From contig LUQU01000007.1 of NCBI GenBank assembly GCA_001628005.1, forward strand, positions 1 through 55,941: 55,941 bases of DNA. The letters are read 5' to 3'. The position numbers and the translations under genes were made by a program. This document shows, piece by piece, positions 28,654 to 39,509 of the stretch; position 1 is the stretch's first letter, and each line of letters starts with the position of its first letter. This DNA comes from SAR86 cluster bacterium REDSEA-S09_B4. Its GTDB lineage: Bacteria; Pseudomonadota; Gammaproteobacteria; Magnimaribacterales; Magnimaribacteraceae. The notes under the pieces are model-generated. The model saw only the letters and a program-made list of their open reading frames with translations, was not told the DNA's origin and did not search any database.

Positions 28654-30957
28654 TTAGTAATTATATCTTTTATCCCACGTGATTAATAAAGCGGGGAACA
28701 ACAGTAGATCAATTATTAGGGCTGATAAAAAAGCTATTGAAGAAAAAAGCACAAATCCATGTATGGGTATAAAGAAAGCTTGCAATAAAACTAAGAAGCC
28801 TAGAATTAGACTAAAAGAAGTAATGATTAATGCAAAGCCCACAGTTTCAAAGGCGTACTCCACTGCCTCTTCAGCACTAAGATTTTTTTGTCTTCTTGCG
28901 TGTAGATATTTACTTAAGAAGTGCACTGTAAAATCAACAATAATTCCTAAAGTGGTACCCATCCCTATACCAACAAGCATACTGATTTCACCACTAACTA
29001 TCGCCCAAATACCAAAAGCTACTCCAATAGGCAAAAGGTTGGTAACCGAAGTTAACATCCCGTATCTTAGCGATCTAAAAAAAAGAATAATTGTCGCAGT
29101 TATTAAAACTATACCTATCCCAAGAGCATAGATAAGTTGAGTGATTAGCATATTGGACATGAAAGCAAAAATAGGTCTTGTGCCTGTCCCGATAGAAACC
29201 ATGTCTTCCGGCATATTCTGAGAAGCATAATTTTCTACTCTTTTAGCAAATTCTCTATATTCCAAAGATCCTAATTCTTTTAGAGAAGCAACCAATTTGA
29301 TCGATTCTTTGTTTTGGCTAATAGAGTTAGTTAAATCTAAACCATATGGCAGGGACATCTCATAGAAAAAAAGGTATTGAGCGCTAAGATCGGGCTCTGT
29401 TGGGATTATATTCCACTCTTCTTGTTTGCCATGGAGAGTTTTATTGAGATTCTTCATAATCTTTGAAAGTGAACTAACGTGAAGCACTTCCTTATTTGAA
29501 GCCAACCACTCAGAGAACTTATCCACTTCTCTCAAAAACTCTGGATCAGATACGATCCCTTGGCTATTTAACTCATAGCTAACAGGGAAAGTTCCCCCAA
29601 TTCTTTGACTTATCCATTTACTGTCAGCAGCTGAAGTCGTATATCTTTCAGAATAAAACTCTAAAGGATTGTCATTTGTCTTGTTCAGGGGAATAAAGGC
29701 CATTAAGAAACAAGAAATAACTGGGACAATCACCAATAATCTTTTGTAATTCTTAATGCTAAATCTACCGAGCTTCCTAGCAATATTCTTTTGAAAGTTA
29801 ATATTTTTTGATTGCTTCACATTAAAGTAGCTCACGATTGGGGCAAGCAATAGCACAGTAAATATAAAGGCTAAAAAGACACCGACTGCTACTCCATTAC
29901 CGATGCCCCTCAAAGGTTCTACGGGGGCTAGATTTAGAGATAAGAAACCAATGGCGGTTGTCAAAGAAGTAAGAAACAAGGGTTGCAAGTTCAACTTAAG
30001 ACTTTCGAGCATGGCTTCTTTGCTTTTTCTAGAAGAATCTAGATTTTGAAAGTATAGGGTAAATAAATGAACACAATCAGCGACCGCTAAGGTTGCAATT
30101 AAGATTGGAACCATAATGAAAGGCTGGGCAATGTCTCCGCTCATAAAACCTATAGATCCCATTGCACTTACAACACTCATTAGGATAACTAAGAAAGAAC
30201 CAGCAACAGCTACTAGACTTCTCAAAAGAAGAAAAAGGGTTAGTAGAATTACCAAAATCGCTGTAGGCATTAATTTTGGCATTTGTGCCTTAAGCAACAT
30301 TGGGCTCTGATATTCCATGTAAACAATGCCCGAAATTATTAGATCAACTTCAGGATGGTTTTTTCTAGCTTCCTCTATGAAACCTAATACATAATTCAAT
30401 GACTCTTGATATTCAGCTTCAATGTCTTTTCTTGGTGGGTCAAAAACAATGTTTATTAGAGAGGTTTTTTTGTCTTTAGAAATAATTGCGCCATAAGCAA
30501 GTTCTTCTTCTTCAATAATTAATTCTTTTTCTTTTAGGGTCTTCAGATCATAAGTACTGGAACCTTCTAAAAAAGGCTCAATGTACAAGTCATCACCATC
30601 TGCAGAGACGTAAGAATAGTTAGATAAAGAGTCAACTCTTAATGAATGAGGTGTTTTCCAAGCCCTCTCTGTTAAATCTTCAATTAAAGATAAAACTTCA
30701 TTGGTAAAAACAGTTCCTTCTTTTACTCCAATACCGATTACTGCGTTATCCATAGAAGAATACGTATCTTCTATGCTCAAGTGCGAAGTTGTCAGAGTGT
30801 CATTTTCAGGGAAGAAAACATTTATATCTGGATTAAAATTTATTTTTGAAAGTCCTTGGGCCAATCCAGCAAGAATTAGAAGAGAAATTATTATACAAAG
30901 AGGCCTGTATCGGATAATGGTTTCGGCTAAGTAATTAACACTGAGTAATTTCTTCAT
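28654..30957 (-). CDS. RND/MMPL superfamily transporter
   Basis: 767 aa; two repeats of one TM + large loop + TM bundle; GIGMGTTLGIIVDFTVHFLSKYLHARR. Confidence 0.88.
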   Translation of the reverse strand: MKKLLSVNYLAETIIRYRPLCIIISLLILAGLAQGLSKINFNPDINVFFPENDTLTTSHLSIEDTYSSMDNAVIGIGVKEGTVFTNEVLSLIEDLTERAWKTPHSLRVDSLSNYSYVSADGDDLYIEPFLEGSSTYDLKTLKEKELIIEEEELAYGAIISKDKKTSLINIVFDPPRKDIEAEYQESLNYVLGFIEEARKNHPEVDLIISGIVYMEYQSPMLLKAQMPKLMPTAILVILLTLFLLLRSLVAVAGSFLVILMSVVSAMGSIGFMSGDIAQPFIMVPILIATLAVADCVHLFTLYFQNLDSSRKSKEAMLESLKLNLQPLFLTSLTTAIGFLSLNLAPVEPLRGIGNGVAVGVFLAFIFTVLLLAPIVSYFNVKQSKNINFQKNIARKLGRFSIKNYKRLLVIVPVISCFLMAFIPLNKTNDNPLEFYSERYTTSAADSKWISQRIGGTFPVSYELNSQGIVSDPEFLREVDKFSEWLASNKEVLHVSSLSKIMKNLNKTLHGKQEEWNIIPTEPDLSAQYLFFYEMSLPYGLDLTNSISQNKESIKLVASLKELGSLEYREFAKRVENYASQNMPEDMVSIGTGTRPIFAFMSNMLITQLIYALGIGIVLITATIILFFRSLRYGMLTSVTNLLPIGVAFGIWAIVSGEISMLVGIGMGTTLGIIVDFTVHFLSKYLHARRQKNLSAEEAVEYAFETVGFALIITSFSLILGFLVLLQAFFIPIHGFVLFSSIAFLSALIIDLLLFPALLITWDKRYNY

Positions 30958-30961
30958 TAAG

Positions 30962-32158
30962 TTAATTGCCTAAATAATAGATAAATTCGAATCTAACAAA
31001 ATCATCTTGTTTTAAATATTCAAACAATTTTTGGATACTGTTTGTATTGCTTCCTCCATTAAAATAAATAGACTCAAAGGAAAGTCTGCAACAATTTCTA
31101 ACTCTTCTAGAAGCTTCTACGAAAACATTAGTTTCTCCTGTTTCTTCGTTTCTCATAACACCTGAAAGAATTTGAGAATCATACATGTCATTAAAAGTTA
31201 ATCTTGTTCCTAATGCCAAAGGGGATTCTTGATACCGATCATCGTAATTGAATTCCATTATCCATCCTAAGTCGAGCCTTGAACTTAATATTCCCACTTG
31301 GGTGTATTCAAAACCGGCAGTAGCTGCTGAAAACCTATCTCCCTGGCCTGATCTGCTGATGGCTTCAAGTTTAAGTGCTAGTCCGCCCAAAATGTAGAGA
31401 GCCTCCAGCCCTGTCTGTTCAATTACTCCATAGTAAGGGATCTTTAAACTTATACTTTTATTAATAAATTCAGGTTCTCTAGAGGTTCCTGAAAAATGAG
31501 AAAGGGCTAACTCTAGATCACGATAGGATTGACTCCATCTAAAAGCAAAATCAGTTCTTAAGTTTTCAGCGCTAGATTCATACATTGCTGAATCAGTATC
31601 TATCAGGAAGGGTAGTCTAAGCCTTCCTTTTTCCCCAGCAAAAGTCCTCTCTCTAAAACCCAGAAGAGCATAGATATCCAGAACACCCCAATCTCTTTCT
31701 AGAGACAAATTGATCATTGGTTGGCCTAATTTGTCTTCCCCATCAAAACTTTCCACCTGATCAGTTTGATTGATAATATCAACTCTGTGTACGGTTTCCG
31801 TTACTCCCCAAAAATCTCTTCTTATCCCAATTCTTATTTCGTAGGAGTTTTTTACTTTTACTAAACTCAAATCTTGGATATCAAACAGATTTCTCTCATC
31901 ATCTAAAGAATCTCTTCTAATTTTTGGCTTGAAAGTAAAAGAAGTTTTTTGGTCTTCTGATTCAAAGTAAAACTCCGGTGATAAAGTAAAAGAAGAATGA
32001 TCTTTATCTTGTCCGAATAAACCCTTTTCTGAGAAAGTCCTGTTTTCAAAGGAAACTTCGCCGTACTTTTCAACTTTAGAAAAAAGGGAACTGCTAATAA
32101 AAATTAGTGAGATGACTAAAAAAGCTTTTGTGAAATCCCTATAAAAGCTAGAAACCAT
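30962..32158 (-). CDS. Predicted outer-membrane beta-barrel protein
   Basis: N-terminal signal-like segment; alternating beta-strand pattern (YEIRIGIRRDFWGVTETVHRVDIINQTDQVESFDGEDKLGQPMINLSLERDWG); C-terminal ...FEFIYYLGN. Confidence 0.6.
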   Translation of the reverse strand: MVSSFYRDFTKAFLVISLIFISSSLFSKVEKYGEVSFENRTFSEKGLFGQDKDHSSFTLSPEFYFESEDQKTSFTFKPKIRRDSLDDERNLFDIQDLSLVKVKNSYEIRIGIRRDFWGVTETVHRVDIINQTDQVESFDGEDKLGQPMINLSLERDWGVLDIYALLGFRERTFAGEKGRLRLPFLIDTDSAMYESSAENLRTDFAFRWSQSYRDLELALSHFSGTSREPEFINKSISLKIPYYGVIEQTGLEALYILGGLALKLEAISRSGQGDRFSAATAGFEYTQVGILSSRLDLGWIMEFNYDDRYQESPLALGTRLTFNDMYDSQILSGVMRNEETGETNVFVEASRRVRNCCRLSFESIYFNGGSNTNSIQKLFEYLKQDDFVRFEFIYYLGN

Positions 32159-32944
32159 TTATTTTGATCTTTTAAGGCTATTCTGAGTAAAGTCTTTATC
32201 TGATAATCCAGTGTTAAAAGCCATATCTTGAAAAAATAATGTGGTTGTTTTATTGGTTTGATGGTTAATCATATGAATTTCACTAGGGCGCCAGAATTTA
32301 TTCAGGTATTTTTTGTAACCTGAAAAGGTTTGTGTTTTAACGTGAAATGATTTCCTATCAAAATGGTGAATTTGATGAATCAAAGAATTTGATTTACTGA
32401 TCCATACAATCTGTTTTGTGTAACCTGAGTAGGGATCAAGTGGGATCCTTTTAACAACATGGCTTTCCTTTCCATCTAGATTTTCATCTCTTAGATATTC
32501 ATACGAATATTTTTCCACTTCTTGAAAAGAAAGGTCTTCAAGTGAGAACTCGCTTCCCAAGAAAGGCCCTGTTCTGTTTTTAGAGGCTACTCTTTTTACT
32601 CTCTTGAGAGCAGGCAGATAAAGCCATTGTTCATCGGAACCAACTTTATGGGCATGGCTTAATACAGCTACACCGCGAACATCTCTTGGACTGTCAAATA
32701 CTATTAAACTTTTATCACCGTCTTCCGGAACTTCTAGAAGCTTCATTTCCATTACCCTTTCAGTTACTAACCCTTTTCTGTCCTTCAACATCATCTTGAG
32801 GTTGGTCTTGCTGTCTCCATATCCCGAAAAACTATCATCGGCTTTCAGGGCAATCTCTAAGCCCCTGTTTATTTCTTCAGAATGTATAAAATTCAAGAAA
32901 AAGAAAAAAAGAGCAGAAAAGAAAATCTTATTCAGGTTTTTCAT
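32159..32944 (-). CDS. Outer membrane lipoprotein-sorting protein (LolA-like fold)
   Basis: DSKTNLKMMLKDRKGLVTERVMEMKLLE...FDSPRDVRGVAVLSHAHKVGSDEQWLYLPALKRVKRVASKNRTGPFLGSEFSLEDL. Confidence 0.85.
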   Translation of the reverse strand: MKNLNKIFFSALFFFFLNFIHSEEINRGLEIALKADDSFSGYGDSKTNLKMMLKDRKGLVTERVMEMKLLEVPEDGDKSLIVFDSPRDVRGVAVLSHAHKVGSDEQWLYLPALKRVKRVASKNRTGPFLGSEFSLEDLSFQEVEKYSYEYLRDENLDGKESHVVKRIPLDPYSGYTKQIVWISKSNSLIHQIHHFDRKSFHVKTQTFSGYKKYLNKFWRPSEIHMINHQTNKTTTLFFQDMAFNTGLSDKDFTQNSLKRSK

Positions 32945-33056
32945 CTTAGAATCATTTTATCTTTTTTTATATTGAAAGAGGCAACAATTAAAGTGGGTTG
33001 CATCATAAATTCGAGAGGTTATAGTTATTGTCTCTTTAAATATTCGAGGAAGCAAA

Positions 33057-34034
33057 ATGCTTAAAACAAGAATTACAGAATTATTTGGTATCAAGCACCC
33101 CATTATCCAAGGCGGAATGCAATGGGTTGGAACCGGAGAGTTAGTTTCTGCGGTTGCAAATGCGGGGGCTCTAGGAATCTTAACTGCTTTAACACAACCT
33201 ACTCCTGAAGCCTTAGCAAAAGAGATTGAAAGAACCCGTGAAATGACTGATCAACCTTTTGGAGTTAACTTGACAATATTGCCTACAATTACACCTCCTC
33301 CCTACGAAGAATACGCAGAAGCGATAGTTGGGTCGGGTATAAAAATAGTAGAGACAGCGGGTAGAAGTCCTGAACCTTTTATGGAACTTTTTAAAGCATA
33401 CGACGCTAAGGTAATTCATAAGTGCACTTCGGTAAGGCATGCGCTAAAAGCTCAGGCAGTTGGCTGTGATGCTGTCACCATAGATGGATTTGAATGTGCA
33501 GGTCATCCTGGAGAAGATGATATTCCCTCTTTAGTTTTATTACCTCAAACTGCTGAAGCTTTAGATATACCAGTTGCTGGTTGCGGAGGATTCAGTGATG
33601 CCAAAAGTTTAGTTGCCGCGTTAGCTTTAGGTGGTGAGGCAATAGTTATGGGAACAAGGTTTATGGCAACCAAAGAATCTTTAATTCACCAAAATGTGAA
33701 AGATAAGATGACTGAAGCTGATGAGCGCTCTACAAACTTAATGTTTAGGACCATGCATAACACAGCAAGGGTTTTCAAAAATACAATTTCGGATCAGGTA
33801 GTTGAGATAGAGTCAACTGGAACTGCAAAATTTGAAGATGTACAAGAATTAGTTGCTGGGCAAAGAGGTAGGGGGGTTTTTGAGGTAGGTGATCTAGAGG
33901 CAGGAATTTGGTCTGCTGGTATTTCTGTTGCGAGAGTTAAAGATGTTCCTACGTGTGAAGAATTGGTATCCAGATTGGTTTCGAATGCTGAAGCTATTAT
34001 GGATGGGAGACTGAAAGAAGTAAGGGCATCGTGA
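33057..34034 (+). CDS. Nitronate monooxygenase / 2-nitropropane dioxygenase-like protein
   Basis: RITELFGIKHPIIQGGMQWVGTGELVSAVANAGALGILTA; GFECAGHPGEDD; ALALGGEAIVMGTRFMATKE. Confidence 0.9.
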   Translation: MLKTRITELFGIKHPIIQGGMQWVGTGELVSAVANAGALGILTALTQPTPEALAKEIERTREMTDQPFGVNLTILPTITPPPYEEYAEAIVGSGIKIVETAGRSPEPFMELFKAYDAKVIHKCTSVRHALKAQAVGCDAVTIDGFECAGHPGEDDIPSLVLLPQTAEALDIPVAGCGGFSDAKSLVAALALGGEAIVMGTRFMATKESLIHQNVKDKMTEADERSTNLMFRTMHNTARVFKNTISDQVVEIESTGTAKFEDVQELVAGQRGRGVFEVGDLEAGIWSAGISVARVKDVPTCEELVSRLVSNAEAIMDGRLKEVRAS

Positions 34035-34044
34035 GAAGAGCTTT

Positions 34045-34359
34045 ATGAAAGATGTTGAAGTTTTTTTCATAGCTAATTTAAATATTGTAGATAAAGAAAC
34101 CTACCGATTATATGAAAAAGGGTTCTTCCCTATTCTGAAGAAACACGGGGGAGAGTTCGTAACCTATGATGACTCCATAGAGCATTTGGAGGGAGACACT
34201 CCTCTTAAGGGTAGGATTGTTATTTTTAAGTTTCCGTCAGAAGAAGTAGCTAAAGGCTGGTATAACGATCCTGAATATCAGAAGCTGTCTGAATATAGAA
34301 GGAAGGGAGCACCCATAGTTTCTCTTACTATGGTGAAGGGCATTCCACCTAGAAATTAA
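34045..34359 (+). CDS. DUF1330 family protein
   Basis: GRIVIFKFPSEEVAKGWYNDPEYQKLSEYRRKGA. Confidence 0.85.
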   Translation: MKDVEVFFIANLNIVDKETYRLYEKGFFPILKKHGGEFVTYDDSIEHLEGDTPLKGRIVIFKFPSEEVAKGWYNDPEYQKLSEYRRKGAPIVSLTMVKGIPPRN

Positions 34360-34362
34360 GAA

Positions 34363-35241
34363 TTACCAATCTTTACCAATCTCCTTAATTGTTTCAGCTA
34401 GTTCAATCGGTTTGTCTAATAGAACATGATGGTATGCCCCTTCAATTTCTATTATGGGAGTATCTTCTCTAAATTTTGATTTCATGTAATTCAAAATAAG
34501 TTCTGTTACTAGGGCACTTTTTTCTCCATAAATAAAACCTAAAGGACACATAAGATTAAAGGCATGATTCTTAGGCATATGAGGATATCCAAGCTTACTA
34601 AAGAGGGTATCATCAAATTTCCATTCAAAGCCCCCATTAGCTTTTTGTATAGATTTTTTGGCGATGTAGTCAATGACAAAAGGGAAGTCAGTTGGTTGAT
34701 CGGGAGCAAGCTTAAAGCGCTTCAAAATGGTTTCTTTATCTGGATAAGTTTTTCTTTTTCTTATAGGACCACTTCCTTGGTGGTTTGAATAATCAAAGTC
34801 TGGCGGCCTTATGGGAGAATCAATCATAATTACCCCCTTAATGGTCTCCGAAGCAAGATTAGCAGCATGAATACTCATGTATCCACCTAAGCTGTGACCG
34901 CAAATGATTGGATTAGAAGGTCTGTTATCAAAGAAACCAGAATCTTTTGCCACAGCTATAATCTCTTTCCCAAAAACTTCTGGACTATAGTGTTCTCGGT
35001 GATCACTACTACCCATACCAGTTAGGTCTAACGCACTTACTTCATATTGATCAATTAAAAGGGGTGCTACAAAATCCCACCAGTGAGAATGTGCACCACT
35101 TCCATGAACTAAAACCATCCCTGGATTATCGGGTCTACCCCATTTTTGATAAAAAATGTTGGCTTCTAGAACTTCAACCGAATGCTCTGATTTAGGTTCT
35201 GAAATTAGTTTTTTGAATAGATCTTCAGTCAGTCGATCCAT
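34363..35241 (-). CDS. Alpha/beta-fold hydrolase
   Basis: GMVLVHGSGAHSHWWDFVAPLL, DLTGMGSSDHR, ICGHSLGGYMSIHAA, GAYHHVLLDKP. Confidence 0.88.
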   Translation of the reverse strand: MDRLTEDLFKKLISEPKSEHSVEVLEANIFYQKWGRPDNPGMVLVHGSGAHSHWWDFVAPLLIDQYEVSALDLTGMGSSDHREHYSPEVFGKEIIAVAKDSGFFDNRPSNPIICGHSLGGYMSIHAANLASETIKGVIMIDSPIRPPDFDYSNHQGSGPIRKRKTYPDKETILKRFKLAPDQPTDFPFVIDYIAKKSIQKANGGFEWKFDDTLFSKLGYPHMPKNHAFNLMCPLGFIYGEKSALVTELILNYMKSKFREDTPIIEIEGAYHHVLLDKPIELAETIKEIGKDW

Positions 35242-35328
35242 ATTTGCTCTCCTTTAGCAAAAAAATTATCTCCTCAAATTTTTTCAATTCGGTAGTCTAT
35301 ACCAATCTCTTAAAGCATAATAAAAAAC

Positions 35329-36177
35329 ATGAATGAACGTTTAAAGCAAGTTAATCATCAATTTGCTGATCCAAATGAAGCCCCCGCTGAACCAAAGCCA
35401 GCTGCAACAGTACTTTTGGTTAGGGATATACAGGGAGAGGGCTTAGAAGTTTTTTTAATTGAGAGGGCTGCAAAAACCAACTTTGGGGGGGCGTATGTTT
35501 TTCCAGGAGGAAAAGTGGACCTGGAAGACTCATCAGGACGTTTAAGTGATATGTGTCAGGGTGTAAGTGATGAAGATGCTTCTTCAGCTTTGGGAATTGA
35601 TAAAGGGGGCTTGGCTTATTGGGTAGCAGTTATCAGAGAGTGCTTTGAAGAAGCTGGAATACTTTTGGCATACCGAAAAGATGGAAATAACTTTGATCCT
35701 GAAGACGAAGCAGAAAATGAACGTTTTATAGATTTCAGAAAAAGATTGAATGAGGGTGAACCTGTTTTAGCAGAAATGTGTAAAAGCGAAGAGCTTTTTT
35801 TAGCGACAGACAGGCTAGCCTATCTGGCACACTGGATCACTCCCAAAGTGGAAAAAAGAAGATACGACACAAGATTTTTTATAGCCCAAGCTCCAGAGGG
35901 GCAAGAAGCCATTCATGATGGATCCGAAAGTGTAAATAGCATATGGATCAAGCCCGAGGACGCATTAAAGCAATTTGAAGAAGGTAAATTATTATTGATT
36001 ATGCCTACGATTAAGAATCTCGAAAGTATTTGTGGTTACAACAATACCAAGGAGCTTTTGGAAGACAAGAATTCTATTAACCCTTACGACATAGCAACTA
36101 TTGAACCCAAATTTTTTATGAAAGACGGTAAATATGTGGGACTGTTACCTGGCGAAGAAGGCTACGACGATCACTAA
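35329..36177 (+). CDS. NUDIX hydrolase
   Basis: AYVFPGGKVDLEDSS...VAVIRECFEEAGILLAY (Nudix box split by insertion). Confidence 0.85.
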   Translation: MNERLKQVNHQFADPNEAPAEPKPAATVLLVRDIQGEGLEVFLIERAAKTNFGGAYVFPGGKVDLEDSSGRLSDMCQGVSDEDASSALGIDKGGLAYWVAVIRECFEEAGILLAYRKDGNNFDPEDEAENERFIDFRKRLNEGEPVLAEMCKSEELFLATDRLAYLAHWITPKVEKRRYDTRFFIAQAPEGQEAIHDGSESVNSIWIKPEDALKQFEEGKLLLIMPTIKNLESICGYNNTKELLEDKNSINPYDIATIEPKFFMKDGKYVGLLPGEEGYDDH

Positions 36178-36183
36178 CAGCTA

Positions 36184-37011
36184 ATGCAACACGAAGAAGT
36201 CGTACAGATAACCCCATTGGTGAAGAGAATTACTGCTGGAAACTCCAGTGTGTTTACTGGGCCCGGAACAAATACTTATGTTGTTGGAAATGGAGAAGAT
36301 CTTACGGTTGTTGATCCAGGACCTGCTTTATCAGATCATATTGAGGCAATAGTATCTTGTTCTTCAAATCTAAGTCGCATCGTTGTTACTCATACCCATC
36401 CTGATCACTCGCCAGGTGTTAGTCTTCTTCAGAATAAAGTGGATATACCTGCCTACGGATTGATAACAGAAACCACAAAAAACCAAGACACATCATTTAA
36501 ACCAGAGAAGATGCTAACTCATGGAGAAATTATTGAAGCAAAAGATCATAAGTTAGAGGTGATTCATACTCCCGGTCATGCCTCTAATCATCTTTGTTTT
36601 CTTCTAAAAGAAGAAAAGCTTTTATTTACAGGCGATCACATCATGAATGGGTCAACGGTAGTTATTTCACCGCCTGATGGAAATATGCAAGATTATTTGG
36701 ATTCCCTTAATAAATTGAAAGAGTACGACCTAGAAAATATAGCTCCAGGACATGGAGAATTATTACCCAACCCTCATTCAGTTGCTGAATGGATTATTAA
36801 GCATAGGTTAGAAAGGGAAGAAAAAGTAATAGAAGCAATAAAAGAGGTAACTAAAGGCAACCCCGATACATTAGTCGAGCAAGTCTACAGTGATGTAGAT
36901 GCTGCTTTATTTCCTATAGCCAAATGGTCTCTCGAAGCTCATTTAATAAAACTACAAAATGAGAAGAGGGTTGTTAAGGAAGGCAATCAGTTTATCTGGA
37001 AAGACTCCTAG
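36184..37011 (+). CDS. MBL-fold metallo-hydrolase (LACTB2-like)
   Basis: [40 protein letters not shown]. Confidence 0.9.
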   Translation: MQHEEVVQITPLVKRITAGNSSVFTGPGTNTYVVGNGEDLTVVDPGPALSDHIEAIVSCSSNLSRIVVTHTHPDHSPGVSLLQNKVDIPAYGLITETTKNQDTSFKPEKMLTHGEIIEAKDHKLEVIHTPGHASNHLCFLLKEEKLLFTGDHIMNGSTVVISPPDGNMQDYLDSLNKLKEYDLENIAPGHGELLPNPHSVAEWIIKHRLEREEKVIEAIKEVTKGNPDTLVEQVYSDVDAALFPIAKWSLEAHLIKLQNEKRVVKEGNQFIWKDS

Positions 37012-37649
37012 CCTAATTTAATTCCAGTACCGTCTACACCACAGTAACCATCAGGATTCTTAGCTAAGTATTGCTGGTGATAATGTTCTGCATAGTAAAA
37101 ATCATCTGCTTCAACAATTTCAGTTGTGATAGGCCCATATCCACTATCATTTAATAATTTTTGGTAACGTTCTTTTGTCTTTTCGGCTAAATTTTTTTGA
37201 TCTTCATTCAGGCAATAAACACCAGACCTATATTGAGTTCCAACATCATTACCCTGTTGCATGCCTTGAGTTGGGTCGTGTTGTTCCCAGAAAGTTATTA
37301 GTAGATCATCAAAAGTAACCTTTTTTGGGTCATAAACAACTAATACAGTTTCATTATGCCCTGTGAATCCAGTACAAACTTCTCTGTAAGTAGGATTGGG
37401 AGTATATCCTCCTGAATATCCCACTGCCGTAGTGTAGACCCCATCCATCTCCCAGAACTTTCTTTCCACTCCCCAAAAACAACCCATTCCAAATATGGCC
37501 GATTCAAAGGTTTCTGAAAAAGGACCTTTTAAAGGAGTGCCTTTCACAAAATGTTCAGGCGGAACCTCTATTTCCTCTGTCCTTCCCGGTAAGGCTTCTG
37601 AACTAGAAGGGAGCAAAGATTTTTTATTTATTAGATCAATTAAAGACAT
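37008..37649 (-). CDS. msrA: Peptide-methionine (S)-S-oxide reductase MsrA
   Basis: [52 protein letters not shown]. Confidence 0.96.
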   Translation of the reverse strand: MSLIDLINKKSLLPSSSEALPGRTEEIEVPPEHFVKGTPLKGPFSETFESAIFGMGCFWGVERKFWEMDGVYTTAVGYSGGYTPNPTYREVCTGFTGHNETVLVVYDPKKVTFDDLLITFWEQHDPTQGMQQGNDVGTQYRSGVYCLNEDQKNLAEKTKERYQKLLNDSGYGPITTEIVEADDFYYAEHYHQQYLAKNPDGYCGVDGTGIKLG

Positions 37650-39505
37650 TATCGATTCTCTCTATTTTCTATAAGTTCTTCTACCACACTGGGCTCAGCC
37701 AAAGTTGTAGTATCGCCAAGATCAGAAATTTCATTTACTGCTATTTTTCTTAGAATTCTTCGCATTATTTTACCTGATCTAGTTTTTGGAAGACCAGGGG
37801 CCCATTGAATGATATCAGGTTTGGCAATAGCTCCAATCTCTTTAGCTACGAGAGCAATTAAATCACCTTTAAGTTCGTCACTGGATTCTACGCCCGTCAT
37901 TAAGGTCACATAACAATAAATTCCTTGTCCCTTAATCTCGTGCTCATAGCCAACAACAGCGGCTTCAGCAACTGTTTCATGCAATACTAATGCACTCTCA
38001 ACTTCAGCAGTACCTAATCTATGCCCCGAAACATTTAGTACATCATCAACCCTTCCAGTAATCCAGTAATAGCCGTCTTTATCTCTTCTGGCTCCATCTC
38101 CTGTGGTGTAATAGCCGGGGTAAAGAGAGTAATAAGTTTCGACACATCTTTTATGATCACCAAAGACGGTTCTTATTTGTGAAGGCCAGCTCCTCTTTAT
38201 AACCAGATTACCCGAACCTTCTCCTTCAATTTCTTTTCCATTTTCATCTAAAAGGGCGGGTTCAATACCAAAAAAGGGTTTAGTCGCACTTCCTGGTTTT
38301 TGTGGAGTAGAGCCCGCAAAAGGACTGATCATTGCTGCGCCAGTTTCTGTTTGCCACCATGTATCCACTATCGGGCACCCTTTATTTCCAACTGCTTGAA
38401 AGTACCATTCCCAAGCTTCAGGATTAATAGGCTCACCAACGGTACCAAGAACTCTTATTGATTTTCTAGAGGTCGATTTCAAGGGCTCATTACCCTGAGC
38501 CATAAGAGCTCTAAGAGCCGTGGGGGCCGTATAAAAAATATTTACTTGATGTTTATCAACCACTTCCCAAAATCTGGATGGGCTCGGGTAAGTCGGTATC
38601 CCCTCAAACATTAAAGTAGTTGCACCATTAGATAAAGGTCCGTAAACAATATAAGAATGGCCAGTAACCCAACCAACATCGGCAGTACACCAGAAAATTT
38701 CGCCTTCGTGGTAATCAAATATTAGTTTATGACTCATTGTGGTTTGTAGAAGGTAGCCGGCTGTAGTATGTAAGACTCCTTTAGGTTTTCCGGTAGAACC
38801 TGAGGTATACAAAATAAAGAGAGGGTCTTCAGAATCCATTATCTCGGGCGCGCAATCGGGGCTCATTGAGCTAACCATCTCTTGATAAGAGACATCTCTG
38901 TCATTAACCCAATTTACTTCAACTCCTGTCCTATTCACTACAAATACTGTGTGGACATTTGGGCAATCGATTAAGGCTTCATCAACATTTTGTTTTAGAG
39001 GAATTTTTTTTGCTCCTCTCAAACCTTCATCCGCGGTAATTACTGTCTGGCAATCTGAATCTAATATCCTGTCTTTTAGTGATTCAGGTGAAAAACCTCC
39101 GAATACGACTGAGTGAATAGCTCCTATTCTTGCGCAAGCAAGCATGGCGTAAGCTGCTTCTGGGATCATCGGCATATAAATGCAAACTCTGTCTCCTTTT
39201 TTTACTCCTCTTTCTTTAAGTGCATTAGCAAATCGGCAAACGGATTCATGCAATTCTTGATAGGTTATCAATTTGGAGATAGATGGATCATCGCCCTCCC
39301 AAATAATAGCTACTTGGTTAGCTCTTTTATTTAAGTGTCTGTCTATGCAGTTTTGAGAAGCATTAATTTTTCCATCGATAAACCAAGATACTTCTCCTTT
39401 GTTCAAGTTACTCTCACAAGTCTGTTGCCAAGGGGAAATCCACTCTAAGTATTCTTTGGCTTGCTTAGACCAGAATTCTTCGGAGTTGCTTAAAGATTCT
39501 TTACT
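37649..39505 (-). CDS. acs: Acetyl-CoA synthetase; start unresolved (first canonical start is TTG at 39406, but conserved N-terminal coding extends to ~39505)
   Basis: [42 protein letters not shown]; upstream in-frame [33 protein letters not shown] matches the Acs N-terminal domain. Confidence 0.88.
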   Translation of the reverse strand, partial: SKESLSNSEEFWSKQAKEYLEWISPWQQTCESNLNKGEVSWFIDGKINASQNCIDRHLNKRANQVAIIWEGDDPSISKLITYQELHESVCRFANALKERGVKKGDRVCIYMPMIPEAAYAMLACARIGAIHSVVFGGFSPESLKDRILDSDCQTVITADEGLRGAKKIPLKQNVDEALIDCPNVHTVFVVNRTGVEVNWVNDRDVSYQEMVSSMSPDCAPEIMDSEDPLFILYTSGSTGKPKGVLHTTAGYLLQTTMSHKLIFDYHEGEIFWCTADVGWVTGHSYIVYGPLSNGATTLMFEGIPTYPSPSRFWEVVDKHQVNIFYTAPTALRALMAQGNEPLKSTSRKSIRVLGTVGEPINPEAWEWYFQAVGNKGCPIVDTWWQTETGAAMISPFAGSTPQKPGSATKPFFGIEPALLDENGKEIEGEGSGNLVIKRSWPSQIRTVFGDHKRCVETYYSLYPGYYTTGDGARRDKDGYYWITGRVDDVLNVSGHRLGTAEVESALVLHETVAEAAVVGYEHEIKGQGIYCYVTLMTGVESSDELKGDLIALVAKEIGAIAKPDIIQWAPGLPKTRSGKIMRRILRKIAVNEISDLGDTTTLAEPSVVEELIENRENR

Positions 39506-39509
39506 TTAT

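Noticed and set aside
28679-29131. 150-aa plus ORF antisense to the RND transporter
   Set aside because: Shadow ORF opposite transmembrane coding sequence; Lys/Arg/Ile-rich with no family signal.
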